From Takakia lepidozioides (lineage: Eukaryota > Streptophyta > Takakiopsida > Takakiales > Takakiaceae): a DNA stretch of 64,000 nucleotides. Numbering within the stretch: the stretch's first letter is position 1; each line of letters opens with the position of its first letter. Location: NCBI GenBank assembly GCA_030704615.1, contig CM060732.1:64399053-64463052 (forward strand), read 5' to 3'. The notes under the pieces are model-generated. The model was not told where the DNA came from. It was given only the letters and a program-made list of their open reading frames with translations, and ran no database searches. Made by a program: the position numbers and the translations under genes. Below are positions 11,707-23,409 of the stretch, one piece after another.

Positions 11707-11711
11707 TAATA
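11707..11711. repeat. Target-site duplication TAATA (left)
   Basis: TAATA directly precedes the left LTR; the same five bases follow the right LTR at 18688-18692. Five-base duplications are usual for Ty3/gypsy integration. Confidence 0.9.
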
Positions 11712-12440
11712 TGTCGCGCACCTCACTTCGGTAAGCTCCCCTTCAAGTCATAGTTACTCGCTTTGATGCGCGCGCCTGACTCCCAACCTGGCCGTCGGGC
11801 CAACTTGGAGCTTCGGCTGCTCACCGGGACATAACGGTCCCCCTTCGCTCTCCCACTAAAACCCTCCACCTATTTGGGCCTAGTGGAATTCCTTTTGGTA
11901 GATGGCAGTCCGGAACAGCTCCCCACTCTTTGGTCGCTTTCCGGCTCGCTCGCTTACTCACTAATTTTTGGTCACCAACGGGCTTGCACCGTTCTCGGGG
12001 TCACTACTCCCCTTATATATACTTTTGTAGCTGTCCGCGGGGGTTTCACAACCAGCCATGCCATTTTATGGCGAACCACCACGAAAACCCTCGACTCCCG
12101 GTGATGAGTCGCGGTGAGTCTTGGCCCACTCACCACGGCCCCTATGGACCGTGATGAGTCCCAAGACTCCCCACGACTCCCACCACGAGGTCTCCGCCCC
12201 CATGGTGAGTCCTATGCCACCCCCACTAAGTCCCGCTAAGCTACCACCACCCCTTGTGGAGCCACCCCCACCGCAACCCGGTGTGCGGGGCTCCACCTAG
12301 TGAGCGCCTCCGCCTCCTTGAGTGCCTTGGGCACTCAAGGGTGCTTCAGCCCCCCATACCTATCGCTGCCGCTGCCCCCACCACAGGGGCAGCCCCTCAT
12401 GTGTCCCGACCCCCTGCCCTCAAGGCAAAGGGCCGCGACA
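11712..12440 (-). repeat. 3' LTR of the chromovirus
   Basis: Starts TGTCGCGCACC, ends GGGCCGCGACA. Contains TATATATAAGGGGAG on the minus strand (12009-12024), the LTR promoter TATA box, and several GATGAGTC/GTGAGTC words at 12100-12215. The G-rich sequence on the minus strand at 12441-12454 is a plausible polypurine tract. Confidence 0.95.
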
Positions 12441-13344
12441 CACACCCCTACCAACAGAGAGTCGATGTCCTCATTGACTTGTCCATTTTGTAGAAACGAA
12501 TATCCAAGTTGTGGCGTCCCACATCAAGGAGTTTGTTTCCGCACCATGGCGTCCCATGGCAAAGAACCAAACCCCACATTTGACTCTACTCTTCACTAGC
12601 TAGTTCGGCCGACTTCCTCCAAGTCCCGGCCAAAGGTGGAGCCTCTCCAGCTCCTCCCAGTGCACTCTTCTTGGCCTACTTCGAGGCCAAGGAACGATCC
12701 TCCCGAGGATCGAATCGCCTTACTGCAACAACATTGCTTGCGACCGCTCATGATGCCGCTTTTGGCATCACCTTGAGCAAGGGTTCACCTGGAACCCTCT
12801 TTGACTAGGAAGATAACCTTGAACCAACCGTGCGCCCCAATCACTACAATTGGGTCCGCCTTGGAATGCTGGCCTGAGGTACGGGAACACGCCGAAGCCG
12901 CACTACGACTTCGTCCCGAGGCTACACGATTATAGTACGTGAACGGAAGCACGTGGCTTCCGCGTTAGCCCGCACTACAAGGCAACCCCCTCGGTAGCGC
13001 AGTTATAGTACGCGCACGCGCCAGGTGCGCACTAGCACGTGAACTCCCAAAGAAGGCGCAAGTTTCCTTGCCCCTCGGATGGGGGTCACCCGATTTCGGC
13101 ACTACGCAAACACACGATTAACCCAATTTACCTCTCCCACTTTTATAAGCTAGCATGCATTCTACACACTAGCCAACCATGCCATGCATCACCATTCCAA
13201 ACAAAATAGGACGCACAACATTTGGAAGCCATTTCATTTATAGCACGTTTTGTACAATACAAGCTTTTGCAATCGGATTCCTAAGCTAGCTAAGCCGGGC
13301 TAAGCATGCATTTCCTCCCCCACGCTCCAAGGTTGATGTCCCCA
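12441..13344 (-). other. 3' non-coding region of the chromovirus
   Basis: Lies between the chromodomain stop and the 3' LTR. No reading frame with similarity to known domains. Contains repeated words such as GCACTAC and TATAGTACG at 12890-13030. Probably 3' UTR of the element RNA. Confidence 0.6.
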
Positions 13345-14823
13345 TCAACGCTTCTTTCGCTTTTGAGATCGCCCTTCGAAAGCTGCAACCGCCTCGGATG
13401 CGTTTCCCATTTCTGAGGCACGCACCCAAGATGCCTCCACATGATGATAGCCCTTCCATTTGACGAGATACTCCGTTTCTCGGTTCTTGAACCTCCTCGA
13501 CTTAAGTATTGCCTCCACCTCGTACTCGGGTTCATTTTCATGATCCAACAGCATAGGTGGCGGACGCAACACTTGATGCCGATTCGGACGCGCTTCATTT
13601 TTTAAGTAAGGCTTCAAAAGGGAGACATGGAATACTGGGTGCACCTTGCTGTTTGCCGGCAGCTCCAATTCATACACATCTTCATTCATAACCTTCTGAA
13701 TGCGAAAGGGTCCCGCATACGGAGGTACGAACTTCGGACTCACTTCCGGAGGTAGTCGGAAATTCTTGATGTTCAACCAGACCTCTGTGCCTGCCTCAAA
13801 CTTCACTTCCCTCCGCTTCCGATTCGCCTACCTTTCATACCGTTTCCTAGCTTTGGCAATGTTGTACTTTGCGAGCTTCAACAAATGCTCGCGTTCTTCC
13901 TGTACCGCCGTTACTGCCGGTTCCTCAACGTCCTGGGCGGCCCAACTTGTCGGCACCAGAGGTGCTTTTCCATAGACCAATACGAAACGGGAAACTCCCG
14001 TTGCGGAGTGTTCTGTGTTATTATAACAGAACTCTGCCGCGTCTAAGTATTCCACCCAGTCTGTTTGGTTTGCCGATACGTAATTCCGCAAGATCTGCTT
14101 CACTACGGAATTCACTCTTTCCGTTTGGCCATCGGTCGTAGGTCGGAAGGCGGTGCTCATCTTCAGCCTCGTCCCCATCTTCTTCCAAAGTGTCCTCCAA
14201 AATTTACTCGTAAACTTTGGATCGCGGTCCGAGACAATATCCTTCGGGACTCCATGATGCTTTAAGACGTTGGCGAAGTAAAGTCGCCCTGTCTCCTGTG
14301 CCGTTGCCGTCTCCTTGGTGGGGATGAAATGGCCCATTTTACTGAACCTATCCACCACCACCATGATTGCATCGAATCCTTTTGACAGCGGCATAGCAGT
14401 CATGAAATCCATCGAGACGCTTTCCCAAGTCCCCTCTGGAATCGGCAAGGGCTGTAACAGCCCCGCTTGCTTTTTGTATTCGCTCCGGTTTTGTTGGCAT
14501 GTGGTGCATGTCTTGACATACTCCTCTGCCTCCTCCCTCAGTTTGGGCCAGAAATACTCTTTCTTCAAGAGTGCCGCAGTGCACTTGGCTCCGCCATGGC
14601 CCGCAAGCGGGCCATCATGGCATTCTCTCAAGAGACTATCTCTGATCCCTCCCTTCGGCACGTAGAGACGCTTTTGCTTATACCGGAGCAGTCCATTTTG
14701 CAAGTGGAACTGCGATTTAATCCCCATCCTCAAGTCCTGCATCACGGACTTCGCCAGCTCATCCTTCCGGCAAGCCTTCCGGATCTTCCTTTGGAGCGCC
14801 GTCTCGCCCTTGTACACCAACAA
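13345..14823 (-). pseudogene. Chromovirus integrase with C-terminal chromodomain
   Basis: Integrase joins element cDNA to the genome. The His/Cys zinc domain (CHDGPLAGHGG, CTTCQQNR) is followed by the DDE core: Asp in SMDFMTAMPLSKG, Asp in IVSDRDPKFTS, Glu in DGQTERVNS. After an in-frame TAG (about 13828, likely from CAG) come the GPFRIQKV and HPVFHVSLLKPY blocks and a chromodomain (EYEVEAILKSRR, YLVKWKGYHH), which in chromoviruses steers insertion to marked chromatin. Three aromatic positions expected in a chromodomain cage are at least partly present. Stop-interrupted, hence pseudogene. Confidence 0.93.
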
Positions 14824-16611
14824 GAGCTGCTGCTTTCAACTTAAAGCATCGGCCACCACGATGTCTCGTCCCGGTTTGTACTGGATATCCACGTCGAACA
14901 CCGCCAAAGTATCTTGCTACCTAAGTTGTTTTGGGGACAACTTGGGCTGCGTGGTAAAATACTTCACTGTGACATTGTCCGTGAACACCTTCACTGGGTT
15001 GGAACCAACATAGTGGCGCCAAAGCTCAAGACAGTGCACCATCGCCTTCATCTCTTTCTCGTGCGTCGGCCACCGTCGCTCCACTTCATTCAGTTTCTTA
15101 CTTTCGTAAGCCACTGGACGTCCATCTTGCATCAGTACACCCCCAATCGCGAAGTCCGACGTATCTGTATGTATCTCAAACGGACGATCGAACTCCGGGA
15201 TTTTCAAGACTGGAGCTTCCGCCATCCGCTGCTTCAATTCAGCAAAAGCTTGGCCACAAAAGGTGTTCCATGCCCAGACTTTAGATTTACACAGGAGGTC
15301 TGACAGCGGCCCCGCGATTTTGGCAAAATTTCTCACATACTTCCGGTAATAGGAGGCGAGTCCTAGGAAGGATCGCACTCCCGGGACCGAAGTCGGAGGC
15401 TCCCAGTCCAAGATCGCCCTCACCTTTTTGTCATCCATTTTGATCCCATCCTGTGTAATCACATGCCCCAGGAACTCCACTTTTGTGACCCCGAATTCGC
15501 ACTTTGAAGCTTTGGCATACAGCTTCCCTTCTCGCAATTTTTGGAACACCCTTTTCAGGTGCTCCAGGTGCTCCTCCTTTGTTTTCGAGTACACCAAGAT
15601 GTCGTCGATGTACACGATCACAAAGTCATCCAACCACTCCTGGAAAAGGCTGTTCATCAGCGTGCTAAATGTCGCTGGTGCATTGGTGAGCCCAAAAGGC
15701 ATCACCAAGAACTCATATGAACCATACCTTGTCCTGCACGCGGTCTTCTCCTCATCTCCTTCCGCCACCTGAATTTGATGATAGCCGGAGCGCAAGTCGA
15801 TCCGGCTGAAATACTTCGCTTCTGCCAACCGATCAAAGAGGTCGTCAATCATTGGCAAAGGGTACCGGTTTTTGATAGTCACCTTATTCAGAGCCCTGTA
15901 ATCGACACACATCCGCAGCGTCCCATCCTTCTTGTCTGCAAATAGCATCGGGGCTCCGTAAGGTGACTTACTCGGCCGGATGTACCCCTTTGACATTAGA
16001 TCCTTGAACTGAGTCTTCAGCTCGACCAACTCTCTGTGGCTCAACCGGTAGGACGCCTTGGCAGGCGGTTCCGATCCCGGTATCACCTCAATCTTGTGGT
16101 CAACTCCTCTTCGCGGTGGCAAGCCGCTTGGCAAATCCTCCGGCATCACATCATGGTATTTCTCCAAAATCCCCTTGATCCAATCTGGGCTCGGCTCTCC
16201 ATCGCCTTCTCCCTTCACTTCTTTAATGTAGAGCAAAAACTGGGGCTCGTGTGCCTCCTCCACGGCCCACTCCCTTGCTGACAGAAGGTTTATTCGCCCT
16301 TCCACGAGTTTGGGCGTTTCCGAAACTCGTAAGACCTCGCCACCACTCCAACATGGCAGCGTGACCACCCTCTTGCGGCCATCTATGACCGCTCCGGATT
16401 TGCTCAAAAATGTCATCCCCAAAATGAGATCCACTCCATCAATCTCGCAGACGGTGAAGTTCTCACGTCCCTCCCAACTCCCCAGTTGAAGAGGAACATC
16501 AAACACCAACCTCGTCGCCAATTGCGGTTCTCCTTTGGCAGAACGCACCTCAATAGAGGCCCCTACGTCAGTTGTCAGGAGTCCCAGCTTTTGTGCCGTT
16601 GCCGGTGTCAT
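14824..16611 (-). pseudogene. Chromovirus reverse transcriptase and RNase H
   Basis: A 564-codon open stretch (16611-14917) begins with the C-terminal half of protease ([16 protein letters not shown]) and runs into [79 protein letters not shown] and the catalytic YIDDILVYS. RNase H follows ([44 protein letters not shown]). Two stops then fall in KQLR*QDTLAVFDVDIQY and VVADALS*K, best explained by TGG to TAG and CGA to TGA. Confidence 0.95.
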
Positions 16612-17961
16612 GAAGGAGTGCGACGCTCATGTGTCCACCAACAATGACACGTTAGTTCCGGATATTATCCCATCCACGAACAATAAGTGACTCCCTTTAC
16701 GTAATGCGCCAGTTTCCTGATACAACTCACAAGAATATTTGCCTACCTTGCAAGTCCTGGCGACCACCGCTTCCACCAAGCGACTGATGGTTTCTTCCGA
16801 CAGCTCCGTGGTTGCCCGAGTCATGTTCAATTGTCGAGGTTTCGTGCACTTCTTGGCCATGTGCCCGGGCTCCCCGCAATTGAAACACACTCCATCAAAG
16901 GTCGCCTTCTGTCCGCCATAAGCCGCTCCACCCGCTATTCCTTTCGAAGCACCGGGTGCCGCCTTGACGTGTGAAGGCCCTTCCTTCGATTTTCACGTGC
17001 CATTGTCGCCGCGTGGCCTATCCCACTTCTTTTCCGGTCGGAAGGAGTCACCTTCCCGCCGGGTCTTCTTGTGGTTCAGCTCCGTACGGCCTTGTCTCTC
17101 ACCCCTATGGACATCCGAGAAACATTCAGCCCTCTCAATTGCCTCGTTCAAAGTCTTGGGTGGCTTCTCCTCCAACTTCCGCCTGGCCCATGGGGCTAGT
17201 CCCGCCACAAAGTTGAAGACCATTTCTGGTTCCGCCATGTCCGCGACTTCGAGCAACAGCACATTGAAAGCCTGGACATACCCCCGAATGTCATCTGTTT
17301 GCTTCAAATTCCTCATCTTGTCCCGGGCAAGCCAGGACGCGTTGAGGGGCACAAACTGTCGCTTCATCAATTCCTTGAACCCACTCCAGTTCAAGGTTTC
17401 CGGACTTGGACCTCGGTCGTGAAGGCGTTTCTGCCACCATTGTTGAGCATAGCCCCTCAAATAGGTGGGAGCCACTTCCACCCGATCCTCGTCACTCAAC
17501 TTGGCCGTCGGGAAGTACTGCTCTAGCTCCAGGAGCCAGGTGTTGAGTGCCTTCCGATTTCAGACGCCCTCGAAGGTGCCGGGTTCCTTAGGCTTCACCT
17601 TAAACTTTGCCTTAGTGGAAGTGGCATTAGCCGCCTTCAACACGTCTTTCAACGTCCCGCCAAACTACGCCAACAACCCTTCTCAAAAGGCTGTCGGCAT
17701 GGGAGGCATCTCTTGGTTTGTCGGAGCTCTCAAGGATTCCTCGGGCTCCGACTCCTCGGATTCCTCCTGCTCTTGAGCGGCCTCGTTTTCGGAAACATGC
17801 ATCGCTTCCTCAAACGGCCGCCTCGGTGACATGTCGCCCCCATCGAGCTCACCAGGATCATCATCTTTTGGGCCGTTCCGCTTTCGCTTCGGCTTGCCTG
17901 ACCCCATGATGAGGCCAATCCCAAGGACGATCGCGTACTGAACTCTAAGCTCTGATACCAA
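16560..17961 (-). pseudogene. Chromovirus gag and protease N-terminus
   Basis: Capsid precursor and start of the aspartic protease. The frame runs from 17961 through an acidic N-terminus, a gag core (WLLELEQYFPTAKLSDED, YLRGYAQQWWQKRL, GYVQAFNVLLLEVADM, NFVAGLAPWARRKLEEKP) and a CCHC knuckle (CFNCGEPGHMAKKC) at about 16890-16849. In-frame stops near 17682, 17664, 17567 and 16995 fit CGA to TGA or CAG to TAG. The protease active site reads DT*AS at about 16624: the Gly codon is TGA, which would need a transversion from GGA and abolishes the enzyme. Confidence 0.93.
17949..17960 (-). promoter_or_regulatory. Primer binding site for initiator tRNA-Met
   Basis: TGGTATCAGAGC on the minus strand, two bases inside the 5' LTR, is complementary to the 3' end of plant tRNA-iMet and is the standard primer site of many plant gypsy elements. 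It fixes the element's orientation. Confidence 0.95.
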
Positions 17962-17962
17962 G

Positions 17963-18687
17963 TGTCGTGCACCTCACTTCGGTAAGCTCCCCTTCAAGTC
18001 ATAGTTACTCGCTTTGATGCGCGCGCCTGACTCCCAACCTGGCCGCCGGGCCAACTTGGAGCTTCGGCTGCTCACCGGGACATAACGGTCCCCCTTCGCT
18101 CTCCCACTAAAACCCTCCACCTATTTGGGCCTAGTGGAATTCCCTTTGGTAGATGGCAGTCCGGAACAGCTCCCCACTCTTTGGTCGCTTTCCGGCTCGC
18201 TCGCTTACTAGTTTTTGGTCACCAACGGGCTTGCACCGTTCTCGGGGTCACTACTCCCCTTATATATACTTCTGTAGCTGTCCGCGGGGGTTTCACAACC
18301 AGCCATGCCATTTTATGGCGAACCACCACGAAAACCCTCGGCTCCCGGTGATGAGTCGCGGTGAGTCTTGGCCCACTCACCACGGCCCCTATGGACCGTG
18401 ATGAGTCCCAAGGCTCCCCACGACTCCCACCACGAGGTCTCCGCCCCCATGGTGAGTCCTATGCCACCCCCACTAAGTCCCGCTAAGCTACCACCACCCC
18501 TTGTGGAGCCACCCCCACCGCAACCCGGTGTGCGGGGCTCCACCTAGTGAGCGCCTCCGCCTCCTTGAGTGCCTTGGGCACTCAAGGGTGCTTCAGCCCC
18601 CCATACCTATCGCTGCCACTGCCCCCACCACAGGGGCAGCCCCTCATGTGTCCCGACCCCCTGCCCTCAAGGCAAAGGGCCGCGACA
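17963..18687 (-). repeat. 5' LTR of the chromovirus
   Basis: 725 bp, nearly identical to 11712-12440. It lacks four bases (near CGCTTACTAG) and differs by transitions only at the positions I compared. TATATATAAGGGGAG on the minus strand (18255-18270) is the TATA box of the element transcript. Confidence 0.95.
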
Positions 18688-18692
18688 TAATA
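18688..18692. repeat. Target-site duplication TAATA (right)
   Basis: Matches 11707-11711 exactly. Confidence 0.9.
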
Positions 18693-18943
18693 CCAATGTG
18701 ATCATTGTCACTATGAGTATTTGTATTGCTGTTGTGTGGCCTACGAGAGTCTTCGATGGGTATGAGATCAATGTGGCCTACGAGATCTGCTTCCACCAAC
18801 AAACATGTGATCATTTCATAAGCGCTAGAACTTTGAAGCGACGATGGGCAAGGTTCTTCATCCAGATGTTCAACATGCTGAGGTCTTCTGTACTGTCTCT
18901 TGCTACGTAATGAGGTGCTTCTCCAACTCTTATTTTTCCAATG

Positions 18944-19114
18944 CTAATATCTTCCATCTGGAACATATCCACACATCCGTATATAACTTAAAAAAACAAA
19001 TGACCATCAAAACTGGAAGCTGGGGATGAGGCTTATAAAAGTTGAGATGGTCATTTATTTTTTTAAGGATTTCTGCACACATATATGGATCTGTTCCAGG
19101 TGGAGAATATTAAC
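18944..19114. repeat. Imperfect fold-back (hairpin) repeat, about 70-bp arms
   Basis: CTAATATCTTCCATCTGGAA at 18943-18962 pairs with the complement of TTCCAGGTGGAGAATATTA at 19095-19113; the pairing continues through ACTTAAAAAAACAAATGACC (left) and GGTCATTTATTTTTTTAAG (right) with a loop of about 30 bases. A MITE relic or a small-RNA hairpin are both possible. Confidence 0.65.
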
Positions 19115-19347
19115 ATAGTGGATAAAATGGACATGGAGAGGCACCGCATTACGAGGCAGGAGACACTACAAAAAGAGTTTCAAAGGGCATACCATGTAAC
19201 AGGTCCCAGTATAATCGAAGACAAAACCCCATTCATTCAATGGGCGATTGAATGGTTGCCCATCCAAATGATTTTTGTTTGTTTTCAATCTTTGCCACTA
19301 CGTTCAACATACCATGTATCAGGTCCCGGAAATTCGTTCAATGGGCC

Positions 19348-19448
19348 AACGGATGGTTGCCCATCCAAATGATTTTCGTTCGCTTTGAAACTTGGCCAGT
19401 GTGTTCAATGTACCCTCTGATACGTCCCAGTGTAATACGAGATCAATC
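19348..19448. repeat. 101-bp direct repeat, copy 1
   Basis: Begins AACGGATGGTTGCCC and ends GAGATCAATC; second copy at 20131-20231. Only two differences, both CG against TG. A more diverged partial copy occupies about 19247-19330. Confidence 0.85.
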
Positions 19449-20130
19449 AAAAATCGTTCAATTGTCCAATGAGGCGTTCACTTGTCATCTGGTTTTTTGT
19501 TCAATGCGAAAAAAAAATCCTGCAATGCGTGCACGGCTATTGCACCCATTGAACAGATGTGGTTGAAGCCCCTCTTTTGCCCGCATGTGCTTGAACATGT
19601 GTGCAACTCATGTGCGGAGACACAACAGACGAATAAATCATTTGCCTCCCCATCGACGTGCTCCCCCCTCAAGCCATTCCACAATTTAATTTAATTTAAT
19701 TTAATTTTAAGCCAATAAATAGGTTTGCACTGCCTTTCAGTGGGGGTTTCTGGCACGTATCAGTTCTGTTTTTGGCTCAATTTTGTTCTACGGCTTCTAG
19801 CATCCCATGGCTACTTCCCCGCCAAAATTTGGACCAATAAAAAATGCTTTAAAAAAAAAGTGTTCTCTTCGCTCACTATTTGCAGAACTCTCTATGAAGA
19901 ATGCATGAAATAGAACACAAATCAAGTTTGGAGTGCAAAACAGGGAAGAAACTGTGGTTTTGGATCCAAATGAATTTTGATCGCTCCCAAATTTGGCACG
20001 CACGTTGCATATGGCTACATTACACGCCCCATTCAAAAACGGAATGAAAAAAAAAAATCGTGAGCACGCAATACACAGTCCAACAGGTCCCAAAGCAATA
20101 GCAGCTCCAACAGAATACATTCAACAGGTG

Positions 20131-20231
20131 AACGGATGGTTGCCCATCCAAATGATTTTCGTTCGCTTTGAAACTTGGCCAGTGTGTTCAATGTACCCTC
20201 TGATATGTCCCAGTGTAATATGAGATCAATC
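20131..20231. repeat. 101-bp direct repeat, copy 2
   Basis: Copy of 19348-19448, with TG where copy 1 has CG at both variable sites. Confidence 0.85.
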
Positions 20232-20685
20232 GAAATTATTTTGTGCTTTGAGAACTTTGTGGGTATGTTCGTAGAAAGATCATAGATTTTGCGAAATAAT
20301 TATGAAATACGCAGGGACCAGGCGAAATTTGTTTGGAAGAGAACCGTTTGTAACTCGTTATAACTTATTTGTTAACATCAATTTTCCTTGTTCTCCAGCT
20401 TTCGGAGTTCATTGCAAATACCCATATACACTTCATGACCAAATATGACACCATTGTAAATTTGTTTACAGGGTGAACTACTTCTTCCCCATCACACGAG
20501 TGTAAATGTGAAGAAAACGCTGCTCATGTAATTGAAATTGGCAGGTGCCGCACATATGCATTGTATATTAACAAAATTGGTGATAGACAAACTTGGCGAA
20601 ATGCCATCACTGTGTTTTCCAACAATATTCAAGGTACAACAAAAATGCATATTGTATATGTACTATGCTGCTAGTCATTCAAAGC

Positions 20686-23129
20686 CTAGTCGTCACTGTC
20701 CGAGGATGTGGAATTTGATGTTGTGGCCCAATTTGCATTGCCAATTGCTAGAGCTTGCGACCGTGATCTCGTGGTCAATGAGGGGCCCAATGGCATGTGA
20801 TCAATTCTGACCTGCATCCGCCTACTTCGCGGTGAAAGTTGATTTTCTTCTCCACTCTCACGACATGGTGGAGGTGGATCGAGAACAAGTGCTCGGGCTG
20901 TATACAAATCGGCAACGAGGCCGTCCACATCCGGCAATACAGCCCCCAAAACACGATGATAACGGTCTGTCCATAATCGCTCCATTTCTCTACAACTGCC
21001 TTGATGGTATTTTTGAAACTTTCCAACTGCTTCTCGCGGGCCCTGTCCCTAATCATTGTGTCGTTTTGACGATAAGCCGCCTCGTACGCATCATTCATTC
21101 GGCGTTGACATATTATAGCATCTTCCAGTTCGGACAGCAACAAATGTCTCCCAATCGGTTGTCGGTCATACAATTCGTTCTCCTCCGGCACCCATGGAAC
21201 CGGTGGGAGCCGGATAAACCTGGACCTTCTTTGACTCCAATGCCCTCCCAGATTGTGGCAAAACTGCTCTCTCTCCCACCAATCTCGAATACCTCCCGCA
21301 CGTATGGTTATCTCCCAATCAGATGTGACCCAGAAATACTGGGGATCTTTGATGTATGCCGGGTTTTCGGCATGTATGCCATGCATCTCTTTGTCTGCAT
21401 CCCATACCAAGTTTTTGCCCCAATGCACACAATTCAGAAATGTGTATGGTAGCCCATCTAATGGGAGGTTGTGTCGATTGTATTCAAAACCTATGGGCAT
21501 CCGATCCTCCAAGCCCACCAGCTCATAGAAACGGCGATGGATTGGTGTACGGCATTCTGGGCAAGCGCTCGTCCGCAAGGCTTGCGGGATAAGACATGTG
21601 AGATGGAATATATGTCCACATGATCCAAGCACATGACATCCCTCTGGGCCGTATGAATTCCTACGCATCGAACAAACTGTGTCATCTGATATCCATGACG
21701 GCAAAACGCCTCGTGGTATCTCCTCCCTCTGGGCCGGTTTGATGTGGCTGGTCATTTTTGTTGTGGTGTCCTACTCTTCCTCTATCTCCAATTCCCAGTT
21801 TATGCTTCTGTTCGACCCTGAAATTCTGTGCTCACATCGATCAAACATAGAATCCACATCTGCCCAATTGATATACTCGGCGAACACACTTGATGTGATG
21901 CGGAGATCGTTATACCTTTGCATGTTGGCATAAATGTTATCCACGCTACGGTTCGACATGCGTGCGACACGTTGCAAGCCTAAACAGTGCCCGCTCTACC
22001 CGTGCTTCTCTGGAGGCCAAATGGGTCGCCCATTGTACCCAATTCCTCCAATCGCCATTCAATGGGACCCATGCCTGAATCTCCAGCGTTTTGGACAAGC
22101 GCCATGCAGTTGCCATGACAATGTCCCGCTCCTTTGTAACGCGGTCGACATCTAATATCGGGTTCATCTCCGATTGAATGACGACCCTCGAACATTCCCC
22201 GATTTCCAGTACTGGTTCTTTTCCTTCCCTTCTTCTCTCATCCGCAATTCGTTGTTCCTCAACCATGGTTTCATCGGCCATAGGGTCAAGGACGTCCGTA
22301 ACTTCCTGAATGATGAGGTCAATACTGCGATCGGGCATCGCAAACTCCGCGTCCATGTCCACGACGTTTGTTTGATCCTCATTGTGGACAACAGTGCCTT
22401 CATTGTTTGGAGGCATGTCTTGCCATGTAGCTTCCAACTCGGCTATGCGCAGTGTTTGTCAGTCTAGTCGGTCCTGCAGGGTCCTGATTCGCTGGTCTCT
22501 TTCCGCCAGTTGTTCCTCTAACGTTGCAGCCGGTTGTATTCCGAACGTGTCCGGGATGTACTCCAAATCGTATAGCAACCTTGCGTTCCTCCTACTAGCA
22601 GTTTGTCAATTCACTGGACGCAAGAGTATGACCTCCACGTACAACATGGCTGCCAAGGTGTACGGGATTTGACCCTTTAAGAGAGGTTAACCCCACAATG
22701 TGCAATGCACCTCATTCGCCCTATGTTGGAAATGCAAGTTCGTGCAAGACTTGGACTCTGCGTAATTGTTTCGGGTTTGCACGTCATGCCTATCCAAAGG
22801 CCACAATCGATTGATGTGGTACCATTTCATGAATTTTTTGCATCTCGCCATCGGCCACCAGAATTCTTCCGGAACATCCTCCCAGCCCTCTTCTGCTAGT
22901 ATGCTAGGGTCACCAAATATTTCCCACCATCTGCTTAAATCCCCCCACCAAACTGTTCATGTCCTCCTGTTTGGTGCAGAAGCAACTTACCATGCATGCA
23001 AGGCAGGCGGAAGAAGCCTTTTTGGCATGGAGGGTGATTCTGACCTCCACTTTTGATTTTCTTAGGGGGCGGTCCATGTTCATTGGGGTCATCTCTTCCA
23101 TGACGGTCATCGTCCTGGCCCTCTGCCAT
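20686..23129 (-). pseudogene. RING-H2 protein gene with coiled-coil middle, decayed
   Basis: Intronless, roughly 800 codons. It starts MAEGQDDDRHGRDDPNEHGP with a basic patch (PPKKIKS). A Trp-rich segment follows (RWWEIFGDPSILAEEGWEDV, WWPMARCKKFMKWYHINRLW), then a charged coiled-coil (LEEQLAERDQRIRTLQDRLD) and a RING-H2 at about 21680-21560: VCSM, CHVLGSCGHIFHLTC, CPEC. The second zinc Cys reads Arg (CSMR). The C-terminus ends TSSDSDD at 20686. RING-H2 proteins are usually E3 ubiquitin ligases; the substrate is unknown. Four stops in the joined frame (two from CGA, one CAA, one CAG) and about three single-base shifts, one in a G run at about 22945, make it a pseudogene as read. A shared promoter plan links it to the kinase and hAT genes. 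Confidence 0.7.
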
Positions 23130-23409
23130 TCTACAACAATCGGAGCAACACTAAATGAGTTTTTCTAAAAAGACGTAACTCTAAACCCTTCCCCCGTTAA
23201 GTAGGTTTGAGTAGGTGTCAAAATACTTCCTAAAAGCTAATTTTGTAGAATAAAATGATCCTGGAAGCCAGACGAGGGCCTATGGGAGCATTTTGCAATG
23301 ACCTCACAGAAATCACAGCAAAAAATACCCCCCACCCAACCAATGGCCTCCTTCTCCACGTGACTACGTGTCGTGGAATAATGAAATGCCACGCACACAG
23401 AAGTTGTGT

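Larger units (their letters stand above)
11712..18687 (-). mobile_element. Complete Ty3/gypsy chromovirus with both LTRs
   Basis: A 6,976-bp element transcribed on the minus strand. It has 729- and 725-bp LTRs starting TGTCG and ending CGACA, a TAATA duplication, a tRNA-iMet primer site next to the 5' LTR, and the order gag, zinc knuckle, protease, RT, RNase H, integrase, chromodomain. LTRs differ by about seven substitutions, all transitions, plus one 4-bp gap region, so insertion was recent. About eight in-frame stops in gag-pol show it cannot encode its own proteins. It landed just beyond the hAT transposase stop codon. Confidence 0.97.
18693..20685. other. Non-coding region rich in repeats
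   Basis: No convincing gene. It should begin with the 3' flank of the interrupted hAT unit. It contains a fold-back (18944-19114), a 101-bp direct repeat and partial copies, and A/T-rich tracts near 19685-19710. The end near 20685 is the 3' flank of the RING-H2 gene on the minus strand. Confidence 0.5.

Noticed and set aside
12066-12296. Gly-rich ORF, repeated at 18313-18543
   Set aside because: Located in the LTRs; present twice only because the LTRs are duplicates.
20832-21452. 206-codon plus-strand ORF
   Set aside because: Antisense shadow of the RING-H2 gene; the minus-strand frame has the clear domain motifs.
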